Made by a program: the position numbers and the translations under genes. Below, piece by piece: positions 34,124-45,556 of a stretch of 64,000 bases of DNA (its first letter is position 1; each line of letters begins with the position of its first letter). This stretch comes from Steinernema hermaphroditum (Eukaryota; Nematoda; Chromadorea; Rhabditida; Steinernematidae), in NCBI GenBank assembly GCA_030435675.1, contig CM059625.1, positions 7,812,001 to 7,876,000 of the forward strand, read 5' to 3'. The notes under the pieces are model-generated. The model did not search any database, had not been told where the DNA came from, and worked only from the letters and a program-made list of their open reading frames with translations.

Positions 34124-36128
34124 ATGAGCAAAAGAGTTGCGATTGTTGGAGCCGGAGTGAGTGGATTGGCAGCCACGAGGTGAGCTTTTAATTGAGCACT
34201 AGGTCCTTTATTCTATGCGCCAGATGTGCTCTTCTCTATGGAGCGACACCCGTTGTGTTCGAGGCCGCTTCCGAAGTGGGAGGACTCTGGCACTTCAAGG
34301 ATGATCCAAACGATGGTAGTTCACACTGTGCCTTCATATGGGTCTTAATTCAATTTAGGACCGTCTGTTATGAAAAATACGGTCATTAATACGTCCAAAG
34401 AAATGACGGCTTTCAGTGATTTTGTCCCAGCCCAAGAAGCACCTGTTTTCATGAGCCACAGCGACATTCATCGCTATCTTTTGGCTTATACGGAGCATCA
34501 TGGACTTCGGGAGTATATCAATTTCGGCACAACGGTCGTTTCCATTTGGAGAAGTGAAGACTACACAGAGAACGGACAATGGGTGGTCACCTACAAGACA
34601 AAGTGCCTAAGCTTAGTTGAGCGGAAATATAACGCAATATCCTATTTAGCAATGCACCAACGGAAAGAACTGAGACATTCGATGGTGTACTCATCTGCAC
34701 GGGCCATCATTCTCAACCGTGGAGACCACTTCCCATGAGAAACGAAAAGTTATTTCAGGTGTGTGCATCACGATTTTGTTTTTTTTCAACTCGAATTTAA
34801 CGTTATTCGATTAGAGGCAATAGTGAGAAATTTGCACTAAAAAGCGCTTTTCCAGGGTCGTATAATGCACTCAAGTGAATACCGCAGCTCGGACGCTTTC
34901 AAAGACAAAACTGTGGTAATCGTTGGACTAGGAAACTCAGCAGTCGACTGTGCCGTAGATTTGTCGAATGTAGCCAAGAAAGTATATCTGTCGACTCGTC
35001 GTGGAGCGTGGCTGAGACCGCGGATCGGACCTCGTGGAATGCCTGTGGACGTTAAGACCAAAACGCGATTTAACTTCTACAAGGATAAACTCGTGCCGAC
35101 TTTCTTGAAGACCTATCTGTTTGAATGCCAGTTACAAAACCGACTCGATCACGCTGCCTATGGGCTGACTCCGGATCATCATGTGTTCAGGTAGTTCGCG
35201 TTCTTAAGGACTTCAACTCTCAACCACGCAGCAGTGCGCATCCGACCATCAGTGATGAGCTGCCAAGCAAGATTGCCAGCGGACGAGTTATCGTCAAGCC
35301 GAATATCGAGGGATTCGAGGAGAACAGTGTAGAATTCGATGACGGATCTATCGCCGATGATGTGGACGCTGTAAAGCAACGCTTTTGCTTGTAACGTTCT
35401 AAAAGGTGCTTTAGGTCATACTGTGTACAGGATACTCGTTTGACTTCAAAATCTTGGAAGAAGGGCGATTGGTGACCGTCTTCCCAGAGAACGATGCCCA
35501 CCTCTATAAGTACATGTTCCCAACAAAACTTTCCGATCACAATACCCTTGCTATGATTGGATACGTCCAGGTATGTTCACAATCTAATACATTTCGGGCA
35601 TTTAAAGTAATTGTAAGCCGTTGGGTTCTGTGTTTCCAATTGCGGAAATGCAATCTCGACTGTATTTCTCAGTTCTTACGGGACACGCTAAACTTCCCAC
35701 GTCGATGGACATGATCGCGGAGTTGGAATGGAATCGATGCCAGATGTCTCTGACTTTCGTGAAGAGTCGTCGACACACCATGGAGGTAGTCTTGCATCAC
35801 TATATTTCAATGGAGTAGCAAAGGATTCCAGGTTAATTTTATCGGATATATGGATGAACTTGCGGAAATCATTGACGCTCGCCCAAATATTTGGAATCTA
35901 CTGACTTCCGACTTCCATCTGGGGCTTCAAGTGCTGTTTGGACCATGCACGGCTTACCAATATCGCCTACAGGGGCCGCATAAGTGGCCTGACGCCCGCA
36001 CAGCCATTTTGAATACGAACAAGCGCATGTTTTATCCGAATACTCAGTCCTCTTATCTTGTCCATGACTTCTTTGACTATTTATTGTTCGCAATTGTATT
36101 CATACTTTTCTATTTCTACGTTCTTTGA
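34124..36128 (+). CDS. fmo: Flavin-containing monooxygenase
   Basis: About nine short-intron exons encode roughly 520 residues. The N terminus MSKRVAIVGAGVSGLAATR holds the FAD-binding GxGxxG, followed by EAASEVGGLWHF. The FMO signature F-x-G-x3-H-x3-Y appears as FQGRIMHSSEY across a splice join. The NADPH-binding GxGxxG-like site reads VGLGNSAVD. Further family motifs are LICTGHHSQP and ILCTGYSFDF. The protein ends in a hydrophobic anchor (LLFAIVFILFYFYVL), typical of endoplasmic-reticulum FMOs. The enzyme uses NADPH and oxygen to oxidise nucleophilic N or S atoms of small molecules; in Caenorhabditis fmo-2 affects stress resistance and lifespan. It follows PLC-gamma in the same direction and is convergent with the EF-hand gene (65 bases between stops). 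All key motifs are intact. Confidence 0.93.
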
Positions 36129-36193
36129 ATATGGTGCACGAAATCGATATGATAACATGTAAAATATGGAAAGTGACGCGTTGAGAGGCAGAA

Positions 36194-37134
36194 TTAGTCC
36201 ATGGTTCCAAATAAATTGTTCCCAAGATCCTTGGGATCGGTGGAGAAGAAGAGCTGATGGAAGTAGATGTGCCATTTCTTCAAGTCGATTGCGCGGACGC
36301 TGTTTCCTTTATCGTCCTAAACAATGAAGGTGGCGGCATGTGATAGAATTGGGAAAACCGACAACAGCGAAGCGCTTGAAGGCAGCGTGCGAGTCGCTGA
36401 TGTTGTGGCCGTAGGTCGACATTCCATCAGTGTATTCCGCCAGATCAAGTACACCATCCGCTGTAAGGTTACTGTAAACGAGAGTTATGTGTCAAATGAC
36501 ATACCGGAGACATCGAACAGCTTGAAGAGAAAGGTGAGGTACTCGATGAACCACTTCGGCTCGTTCTTCTTTACATCCGCGCTCACTTTCTTCAACAAGT
36601 CGATCCACTCAAAGATGGAAATGAGTTTGTCGTGATCCTTGTCGGCGATTTTGCAAAGGCCTTGGAACAAGGCCTCCATCGTCTTCTTTGCGTAGCTTGA
36701 CTGCTCGGATTCTGCTCCATAGATGTTTCTCACTTCCTGAGAGGTTTTCACTTATAATTTTTCAGTTATAGAGTCTATGTTAGGCATATCAGGGGAGGAA
36801 GCGTGTGGACAAGTACAAGACGAAAGGAAGAATGTAAAAAACTCTAAGAGTTCTGAAATCACTACAAAGATCTCTCACCCGGACGACGAGGTAGAAATCT
36901 CCCCAGTCCACTTGATGCGAGCAGTTGCGGTCTGAATTTTCTCATTATTTTGGGCACTAACGACGAGTTTCGGTTTACCGAAAAACAGAGTGAAGATGCG
37001 TTCCCACTTCTTAATGAGGAAGGGGTTGACATCACTGTACTTTGCTTGTAGCTGCGGCAAAGGCACTTGAGTGGCAGTTTGGGCAACCTAAACATCGAGG
37101 GTGAGCAGACATTGGAGCAGTGAACTTACACCAT
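36194..37134 (-). CDS. Calexcitin-like / sarcoplasmic EF-hand calcium-binding protein
   Basis: Six exons give about 195 residues. The start codon at 37134-37132 is placed immediately before the first intron (ATG|GTGTAAG), and exon 2 continues VAQTATQVPLPQ; this tiny first exon is the weakest point. The body has NPFLIKKWERIFTLFFDR, a degenerate first EF-loop (DRNCSHQVDWGDF), KIADKDHDKLISIFEW (good EF-hand), LFKLFDVSADGVLDLAEY (good EF-hand) and a C-terminal AVDDKGNSVRAIDLKKWHIYF. Calexcitins are neuronal calcium-binding, GTP-binding-like signalling proteins of invertebrates, related to sarcoplasmic calcium-binding proteins. The first loop lacks the usual acidic spacing and may not bind calcium. 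It is convergent with the monooxygenase. Confidence 0.85.
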
Positions 37135-37858
37135 TTCGACAAAAGCCAAATTGTTTTGTCATGATTCACGGGACCTGGATCGGCTTTAAGTGCATTTCTT
37201 GGGACTCCGCCTTCCTCGTAAAGATCACAAGGAACAACAAGTGGGCGTGCGATCACTGGCACTGGCCACAACTTCGCATTAATTCGTGATCACCGAACGC
37301 ACTTCGTCGCGTGGGTGGTACAGCGCTGAGAACGTTCATTTTTTGAAGGATCGTTCATTCTTCCCTCTATACCATTCCGAACCCGGAACAGTAGAACTAA
37401 ATTCTAAAACTGGATGCTTATGAGATCTGATCAGATCTATGAGCACAACAATATCTGACAAATTTCGGGCAGCTGTGATGGAGTGCTGTTCTTTTCTTCG
37501 GTCATCGTCATAAAACGGCTTCCCACCACTGAGTGGCTAAATCAAAAAAACGTTTACGACAGCTTCAGATGAAATATAGACTAGCAATCCCCTCACTTAG
37601 ACTCCTGACTCTTCATATCTATCGGATCGAAATGTCATTTCAAAAAACGAAGAACGACTTCACATATTTACACCGTTCGCCAGGTTTTGCAAAAACCATC
37701 CGCTTCGCATTGTAATCCGGAGGCTATCAAGAACTTACAGCGGCTCCAGTTTATACTGCTATATTTCAGAGAAAGTTCATTTCAGGTCTGTTCGAAAACG
37801 AAGCATAAGTAGTGCAAATCCATTCATATATATTGACAAGGACTTCAGCGCTTTGCGC
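37135..37858. other. Spacer before tRNA gene
   Basis: This is AT-rich upstream DNA of the EF-hand gene and the tRNA. No coding signal was seen. Confidence 0.5.
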
Positions 37859-37930
37859 GCCTCATTGGCTCAGGGGCAGAGCGTCTGTCTAGTAAACAGA
37901 AGGTCGCTGGTTCGATTCCAGCATGAGGCA
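37859..37930 (+). tRNA. trnT-AGU: tRNA-Thr (anticodon AGU)
   Basis: This is a 72-nt cloverleaf. Acceptor stem GCCTCAT pairs with ATGAGGC and is followed by discriminator A. The D stem GCTC pairs with GAGC. The anticodon stem TCTGT/ACAGA closes the loop CTAGTAA with anticodon AGT. The T arm GCTGG-TTCGATT-CCAGC is perfect. Internal box B (GGTTCGATTCC) is canonical and a TTTT terminator lies seven bases downstream. No intron. Reads Thr codons ACU, and ACC after A-to-I editing. This is the only tRNA I found in the window. Confidence 0.96.
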
Positions 37931-40900
37931 GCTTATTTTGCTGAACATAATTTGCGAATGTGCACCACCTATATTAAGAGGACGGAGATATAGAGAATCA
38001 AGACAGAGGTTTTTTTATCTTGAAAATCTGTATCGTTTTTCAATCATCCAGCCGTGTTGTATACAGCAATTAGACTATCTATCACGAATATTACAGCGCA
38101 CAACAATCGATCCGATACGAAGCTACAAAAACAGATAAAAAATGTCTTCTGAGACATCTGATTCAACAACTGAAAACATTAAATTTATTTCGGGGCATCG
38201 ATCACTGCATTTCACACATGACTCGGAAAAACTTGGCAATTGTATAGTGCAAGGTAAAGGACAAGAGTAAACGATTTGATATCATCTGCCCAGAGGATTA
38301 CATTGGAAAACTCACATTACTAGAGTGAAGCTGCACTCTTACCTGATCAATGACAATATCCGTTTTATTACATGGTGGGCATAGTAGCTTTAGTAACACT
38401 ACTTCGATGGGGACGGTGAACCCTTCAACAAAACAGATTCTAGCCTATGTTGGTTAACTATTTTCGACAAAGAGCAATGTAAATTCCTTCTTTAACTTGA
38501 CTGAATCAAAGGAACGCATTGAGTTTAAATGGAGTGTTTTAACTTCCTTACTGTCAAGCAAATCAGCCACTTCCGTACTTAAACTGTCAAGTCTTGAGAT
38601 ATAGCAACAAGCTTGAAAGCTAAACATTCTTTTTGCGTCTTACATGAAAGACATTCCTCTCTTTTGGAGGACACCATTTAGGTGCGTGCGGCAACGACAC
38701 GGGTATCACATCAGTTCGTTCCACTATTGACAAAAAACGGCAAATATTTTTTGCAAAGGCTAAGACCTTGTCGAAGCGCATGTTTTTTGAAAAGTATCAT
38801 GAAGTGCATCGCAAAGAGATGAACGCACCATTGTAGATAAGCTTCCGATAATCAAGATTGAACCAATTACTTGAGTTTTTGTACGACTGTCAATGTCAGC
38901 TCTCACCTTCACTGTCAAGGCTCTAGCCCAGCGGCAGATTGTCGATGCCGTATGGTTAGCGATTATCCAATACCGAAATCGGTCAGTTGAATCGTCGAGC
39001 CGAGTTTATAAACTAGTTCCGGTAGGTCACTCATAGAGCGCAACTAACTGTCAATTACCAAACGCGGGCGCGCTCACAGCGCGTGAGCATGACCATTGTC
39101 CCGCGCATCATAATATCCCTTTGCTTCCACTTGTTTTGTCGGTTTGTTGATTCACTTCCGATCACATCTGCGCTTCAGATGGCGGTCTTAGCTTCTCGGA
39201 ACGCGGAATTTCGAGACACGGTTTCGATAAACACTCAGCGCCTTTGAAACCCCGCGAATCGGTGCCACTTGGACGCGAATTCGGCTCTTTCCCACGTGCC
39301 TGCTGCTGCCCACTCAATAGCCTTTGACGGTAACGGTCGCGCAACTCCCAGTGATTCACCGTTCGCGCACCGACCGTATTGAGGCTCTGAGGGCAGCTGA
39401 ATGGAGCCTTTGAGTCTCTTGCTCTCGATTACGCATAATTACCGTTCAATTTCGAGCGTTTTTTTACAACTGTACCTCTCCGCATCGTCGTTTCATCGGT
39501 GGGCAAAGCAAACTAGACCGTTTTATGCCTTCTTCTGCGCCTCGATTCGCATCGTTTAATTTCACTACGTTATCATAACGAAATGTGCCAAAAAATTTTA
39601 ATTTCTCGAAATCCGGCGTTGTCACTTCATTATCGGAACATCTCCGAGAGAGAGACGCGTTCCCTTCCCGGCGCCGTCGTGACGTCATTATTCAGTCAGT
39701 TCGAAGTGGTTAATTAATGCGGTTAAGTTCTAGATCAGCGCGAGAAGTTAAGTGTTAATCAATTAATTCGCAAAATATTCCAAAGTGACCTAATTTGTGC
39801 TAATGCTCATTTTGATTGCTATAATCGTATCGCTAATGTAGCGCTCTGTGAGTGGTTTGGCAAGGCGCTGAACGCCGTCTCGCGACAGAACTGTTCCGGT
39901 GAAAGTGTAAAAAATGCGCGACGAGACGGGATTTGCCTATTTGCCTAATCCCGGACGATCAAGGCCGTACGAAGGCGCTAATTATGTAAGAACATCAGGT
40001 GCTGTAGTTGTAGCCGTAAATGGACGACCGTAAACTTATTTATTACTATGCGATGAGTGAAATAAGGAACGGTCGTGTCCAGAACCGTATATTTAACTGA
40101 ACAGTCCATATTATATTATCAATTCATAAGCTTTGAGGTAAAGTATCGTATGTGTCTGTATTGTAAAAACCGGAAAAGGTTTACAGAACGAAAGTTGTAT
40201 GAGTTCGTCAAGGGAATAATGGTGAGGAACCGCATGAAATCTTTATGTTCAACATGAACGGAACGGTTCCCTTTAGATGGGCAAGAAGTCTGAAGTCGTA
40301 CATTTGAAACAACGACTAAACGTAAAAGACAATGTTTCCTTTTCGTTTCCAAAGCAGGATTTCTTTCCAATTTGATTCAGACTGGCATTAGAAACAATGA
40401 TTAAAGTTTGCAGAAGCACCGTGATGATGATCCAACCCATCATTTGTTTGCCTGGAGATTATTTGTCGGGACAAAGTTTCTTGCTACCGATACTCATTAA
40501 TCCGACAAAACAATACGATTAAATATTACTAGGCGTCTCGAGCAAATAATAAGCTACATTCAGATCGTCCCGAAGCAAAGCAACAACATAGCTACCGACC
40601 TCTTTCGGCATGCTGTTGCTTGAACTGTAGTCCAAATTCTACAATCACCGCTTGATAATTCTGTCCATTGTGGTGGATTATGTCGATGTTGTGGTTGTTG
40701 TCATAAGAAAGTTGTGAAAATGACTGACAAGTCGTCGGCGGAAACGCGAAAGGCTGTCGTCGTGCAGATGTTGCGGTTGTTAAACGCGCCGCTTTAAAAA
40801 CTGTGCTAATTATCGCTTCTTTTTCGTCGCACCGACCAAATGTGTTGTGTCAGTTAGTTAGTGTAGTAGTTGCATTTGTAAAGAAAGTAGGTGGAGTTTT

Positions 40901-41314
40901 GGAGGAAAGGACAAGTACACGAACAGACAACCGTTTGCCCTTAGCACGGTGCAGTCTGCGTTCGCGCCGCCCATATATGGCGTAACCATATGTCTGTCGG
41001 TAGATTGAGTAACCCCGACTCACTCCCTTTAATGCAGGGACTGTTAACGTATTTGTGATAAAACCGCTGATATCTTTCTTTCTTTTGGGTTAACATTTTT
41101 TGTAACGTCTCAAAAATATAGCGATGAGGCGATCTTGTAAGCAGAACGCGATCAAAAGACATTCATTGGCTTCGCAAAGCGTGCTGGACGTGATTGTTAG
41201 GATTCGTCGCTGGCGGATTCAGATAGCTCTACTTCATATCTCCGGTGATTGCAGATTCGCATAACATCGACGTCGTCAAGTGTTTGTTGACTCATTGCGC
41301 AGACCTTGCCACAA
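37931..41314. other. Long upstream region of the fusogen gene, no confident gene
   Basis: About 3.4 kb contain only short frames without motifs on both strands (for example minus 39162-39359 and minus 39464-39688, both basic and unsupported). A CAG acceptor lies twelve bases before the fusogen ATG, so part of this region may be 5' UTR introns. In view of the developmentally controlled expression of fusogens in Caenorhabditis, this stretch is a candidate for extended cis-regulatory DNA, but that is inference. Confidence 0.45.
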
Positions 41315-43460
41315 ATGGCTAAGAAGTGGATTGCCATGCGATTTCTAGTGTGAGTCTCGGCCGCCGCCAATGACCCTCTTCAACTTTCGCGCACTTTCCC
41401 TTTTATCGCACCTTCAGAAAACACTGATGGTGTAACACTGTACATAAACACTGACCACCGCCATGGTACTAAGGACAAATTCATTTTGCTGCCTTTAGAC
41501 TTATTCTGCGGATAGTCGGATCATTCGCTTGGGTACTAACGAGTCCAGAGGAACTCCCCCATTGCACGAAGAACACGATCATGGAAGGCGAAATAAGACA
41601 GATGGACGACTTGGGGCGCAAGGAGAACATTTTCAGCTCGACCCAGTTTCAGATGGCTCTTCATGAAACCTCGTGTCTGAGCCTAAAAGTTAGTCCTTCT
41701 TCAAATTTATCCTCAGATACGCTCGTAATAGATGAACGAGACTGAAACTTCTATGCTTCACACGCTACAGTACCTTCGGCTTGAGCAACATTACCCTATC
41801 ACTGGAGCCTACAGATTCGCGATTCCCCATGTCAATTCTAAGTGCATCTGCGACTGTGCAGGAGGAAGCCAGCACTGCGACATAAACGCCTATAACTACA
41901 GGTAACTGACCGTCAGCACCTTCAACAAATTCACACACCTCTTCAAGGAACTGCTCATCCGGCGCTATTTGCTACCGTACTTACAAACCCTCTCAGTCGA
42001 ATGTGGGATGTTTCTCAAGCGCGAAATCGGAAATCTGCTGTCAAGTGCAGATAGACCCCTACAAGGAATGGTCTTTCCAGGCATTAAGGTTGAATCAACC
42101 TGATACGGTACTCATATTTCGCTATCGGATTTACGACCGAGTCCGTCAGCAGTGGAGACTGTCCGCTGATGACGTTATTGAAGTACGGTTTCCCCGTTTT
42201 TCGAACATTACGTGCCATGTTTAGGTACCTCTGAACAGAGGATCTTCGAAATTTGAACTGAATAACAATCATCGGATGGACATTGTGGTGGGTGGCAGCA
42301 GGCCACATCGACAACTTGAACCCGGAATGTACTTCTGGAAACAGGGATCAAAGCCCGATCTGCGCGGTGGTGTCCCTATGAATGACGTTTTCGAGAGCAG
42401 CTTGGACAAACTGGGCTGGATGCGTTGGGAGGAGGGACGCTGGGACATTCGGAAAGGAATCGTGAAGATCACTCAGGCACATGTTTGTTTCGGTTTGTTG
42501 GGACTCTCAAGCAGTGGCTTGTTCAGCACGTCAATGTGGACGACTGCAAAGGTCAGAAGTACACAACGACGTTCAATGGAGAGCAAATGGTCGTCAGTGG
42601 CGACGATGGCGACTCGGAAAACGTCGATCTCGGTCATCAGATCCAATCCGACCCTTGGATTCAGTCCGTTGACGTCGGCACCAGAGTTGTGAAGGTCGAA
42701 CACGCGGAAGGAACGAACATTATGGTTCTTTTCACTGCTTGCTCAATTCGTCATCCGATACGTTTTTTCAGATCTCCTTGACGACAGTCTCGCGCCCTCA
42801 GATATTTCATCACTCTTCCCAGTTTTCGTCATTCAACGGTTCCGTGCAACTCGACCAGGAGTCCAATCGCTTCCTTAACATCACCTTTCAAGTAAGTAAC
42901 GGTTACGCATAACGCAAACAAACTTAGAGACCTAATGTATGCTTTGACCCAGGCATGTCACCATCCGGTTTCAGGAAGCAAAAGGCACTCTGATCGGGCA
43001 ACTGTACTCGTCGGAGGAGCGCCGCCACATGGATATCGTTTTCAGCGTACAGATCGACGGACCCACCACACGCACCTTCAATTCGATCGTGTCCATTCCG
43101 TCCTCGGTGAACTCTTCTCGGTACATCTGCTTCCACCCGGCCGGAGACGTCGATGGTCAGATGTGTAGGTGGTTCAACTATGAGGCAGCGCCACTTCCGG
43201 AGTACCGGGTGGCGCATCGCTGGCAGACGGGCCACGCCAACTGTGCCGGCTGCAACGAGCGCGGAGTAGACAACTTCCTGGAGAACCTCGATCCCCGGAA
43301 GTGGCTAGACGGATTCAACTCACCGACGGAAATCTTGATGTGCGTGTTCGAAGTCAGCCTCTCGATAGTCGTCTGTCTTTGCATTGTCCTCATCTTCACA
43401 AAGTGCATAATTCCACTTGCTCGGTGGACGATTTGCATCGCTACTCCACCGAGGAAGTAG
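41315..43460 (+). CDS. eff-1/aff-1: EFF-1/AFF-1 family cell-cell fusogen
   Basis: Eight exons (41315-41349, 41499-41688, 41732-41901, 41948-42182, 42225-42482, about 42515-42724, 42772-42891, 42975-43460) give about 567 residues. A signal peptide is followed by a Cys-rich ectodomain with family-like clusters (CICDCAGGSQHC, NCSSGAICYRTY, GCFSSAKSEICC, then KEWSFQALRLNQP), a stem with NCAGCNERG and LDPRKWLDGF, one transmembrane helix (VSLSIVVCLCIVLIF) and a short tail. These proteins are nematode-type class II-like fusogens that merge somatic cells into syncytia, acting on both partner membranes. Eff-1 versus aff-1 orthology cannot be decided here. Between exons 5 and 6 the frame changes; the only in-frame fix is a 29-32 nt intron at 42483. 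AATAAA follows at 43678. Confidence 0.88.
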
Positions 43461-44295
43461 AGTCACGCAATGTCCACTAGAGATTGTAACTTCCGCAACT
43501 CCGTTTCCGAAGCCATATGCTCAAATCAAATTCTAAATATACGGGTAATACTCCTAAAAAGCATTTGTCGTCCAAAGTCCCGAATCCTTTCTGCCTTATC
43601 CGTATTTGTCGAGCCATCGAAAATCAGAAAATTGTACATTATTGAACCGGTGGAAAAAAATATTATATTATATTGTGAATAAAATTTTACGGTTTTATAC
43701 AATTCTTCTGCGTGTAGGCATTTGCCTTGAATAGCGGTTACCTTGAAAACAGAATCCAGAAACCAACAATTACTGTTTCAGGAGTGATATTTTCTTCTCC
43801 CTAAAGCAAAAACGGGATCCGTCATTGGCTTGTTTACGCTGTGAAAGCGACATTTTTATGTTGTCGGAGCTATTTCCCCTCCGGTATCCGAGTCGTTCTT
43901 CGTTAGCGTTATTAAGAATACTATAATAAGAACGCACGTGAAAGCAGAGTGAGTGAGCGACTGCCGCGCTTTCTAGTCATTAGCGAGAATGTTTTGATCG
44001 GCTGCGACCTGTGCCCCCCGAACTCCATGCAAACTAAATGACTCTGCGCGCTGTCGCCCGCTCCCGACTTTCAAAGCCGTCTTTTCGAGCTCACCTCGAG
44101 AACGGCCATTGAGCATAGGTATCGCTCAGAGTATGGCTAATTGCTTCTGTTTTAATCAACAGCCCGAGTGCCCAGGGGAAAACGAAATAAGCTCTCCGAA
44201 GTTGTCTTGGCAACCGCCACGATAAAGAGCCGATTGTAATTGACGCTTAGTTCGGCCACCGGAAGCGGGCGAGCACGCTCCGCCAGATTTGGACA
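43461..44295. other. Spacer
   Basis: This contains the fusogen 3' UTR (AATAAA at 43678-43683) and upstream DNA of the next small membrane-protein gene. No further signal was seen. Confidence 0.5.
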
Positions 44296-44901
44296 ATGCA
44301 AGTAAAAAAACTTCTCCTCTTGACTCTCTACTTCGTATCCATAGTAAGTTTCCCTTTGCCATTACGGTATGTTGCCTTCTCGTTTCTGGTTCTCGCCGCG
44401 CTTCTGTTTCTTTGGTCAGGAGTGTACTGTCAGATGACTAACTGCACTCTAACACGATCGGAAACCAACCGGAATTATGGACAGGTTAGCTGTGGCTGGC
44501 CAGTTGTACAATCCCAGCATGTGTTCAGATATTTCCGATGATCACTTCGTTCACCCTCATCTTCCTCTCCTCGGCATGGTTTATTTCCAACGCCTGCTAC
44601 ATGCACAATGAGTTCAAGCACGACTACAGCTGTTTGGTAGGGTTTCCTTGCCGAAAGATCTCCTTTCTGACAGTGTCTTTAGGAAATGCCCACGGCCGTC
44701 GGATGCTCTATGCTGGCCGGAGTGTGCGCGGTAATCGAGCTGCACTACTCCATCGACTACTCGGAACTTCACTGGACTGACAAATGGACTTTTGCTGCGG
44801 TAATTTGCTGAACAAAATTCACCTTTCTTTCTCTTTTGCTTCAGGCTGACTCCACGACTCTGGTCTTCATTCATGCCCTGATAGCGTTCTGTTTAAACTA
44901 G
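44296..44901 (+). CDS. Small multi-pass (about four-helix) membrane protein
   Basis: Four exons (44296-44484, 44529-44636, 44683-44799, 44845-44901) join in phase 0 throughout to give 156 residues. Hydrophobic segments lie at about residues 5-20 with 24-42 (LRYVAFSFLVLAALLFLW), 65-88 (MITSFTLIFLSSAWFIS), 103-118 (AVGCSMLAGVCAVIEL) and the C-terminal end (STTLVFIHALIAFCLN). A Cys-containing extracellular-type loop (CQMTNCTLTRS) follows the second hydrophobic block. Topology and size recall MARVEL or synaptogyrin-type proteins, with an Asp-containing ELHW...KWTFAAAD before the last helix, but I could not assign the family firmly. An intron-retained alternative in exon 1 (GTAAGT at 44344) would break the frame, so it was not used. 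Confidence 0.65.
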
Positions 44902-45556
44902 GATTCTGTACATGGTGCAACGTCTTTCCTTTGATAGAAGAAAACGGGTTGCAATACGATTGCAATTACCAGATGTTCCGGAAAATATTTAACAGAAAAT
45001 GTCCCTTCAACGCTCACATTGTCTTCCTTCCGCTTTTTTTTGCATTGTCGTCACTTATTGGTCGTTTTCTCCTCGTAAAGGTGATAAAAGTTATGTTTTT
45101 CGCGTTCTATTTGGTTTCGCTGTGTCCACTCGGCTACGCGCTTCGTCCGTTTCGTTGACCGACGTCGACACGGCGTTGATATATGACATTTAAACCGGAT
45201 TAGGGGGCATCGGAGAGTGAGAGTGATCGTCCGACGCATTCTTGCTACCCACCGAAGGATGCGCATGCATAACTGGCCATCTTCAATGGATCGTGTTCAA
45301 CGCGCGAACATCCGTACAACGATCCTAAACGGGTTTATCGCGTTTGCAGGCTCCTTTCTGACCTTAGACCGGCGGAGGTGGCGTTTAGGCGATGGCTCCG
45401 CGATACGCCTGTAGGATAAACGATCCGAGGGCTTTCGATGGGCGGGCGCGTGGCAAATAGCTGATCCTGACCGATTCTGCGAGCGTGCGTGCGGAGGACG
45501 ATCCTGCCCTTTGCTTCTGCATATTACTTCCACGCTTCTGCTTCCTGACCCCCACA
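44902..45556. other. Spacer
   Basis: No gene seen. The right part is GC-rich and contains the leader of the MAM-domain gene. Short opposing frames here look like noise. Confidence 0.5.

Noticed and set aside
39162..39688. Two basic minus-strand frames upstream of the fusogen
   Set aside because: No motif, no acceptor or donor of quality, and no way to join them.
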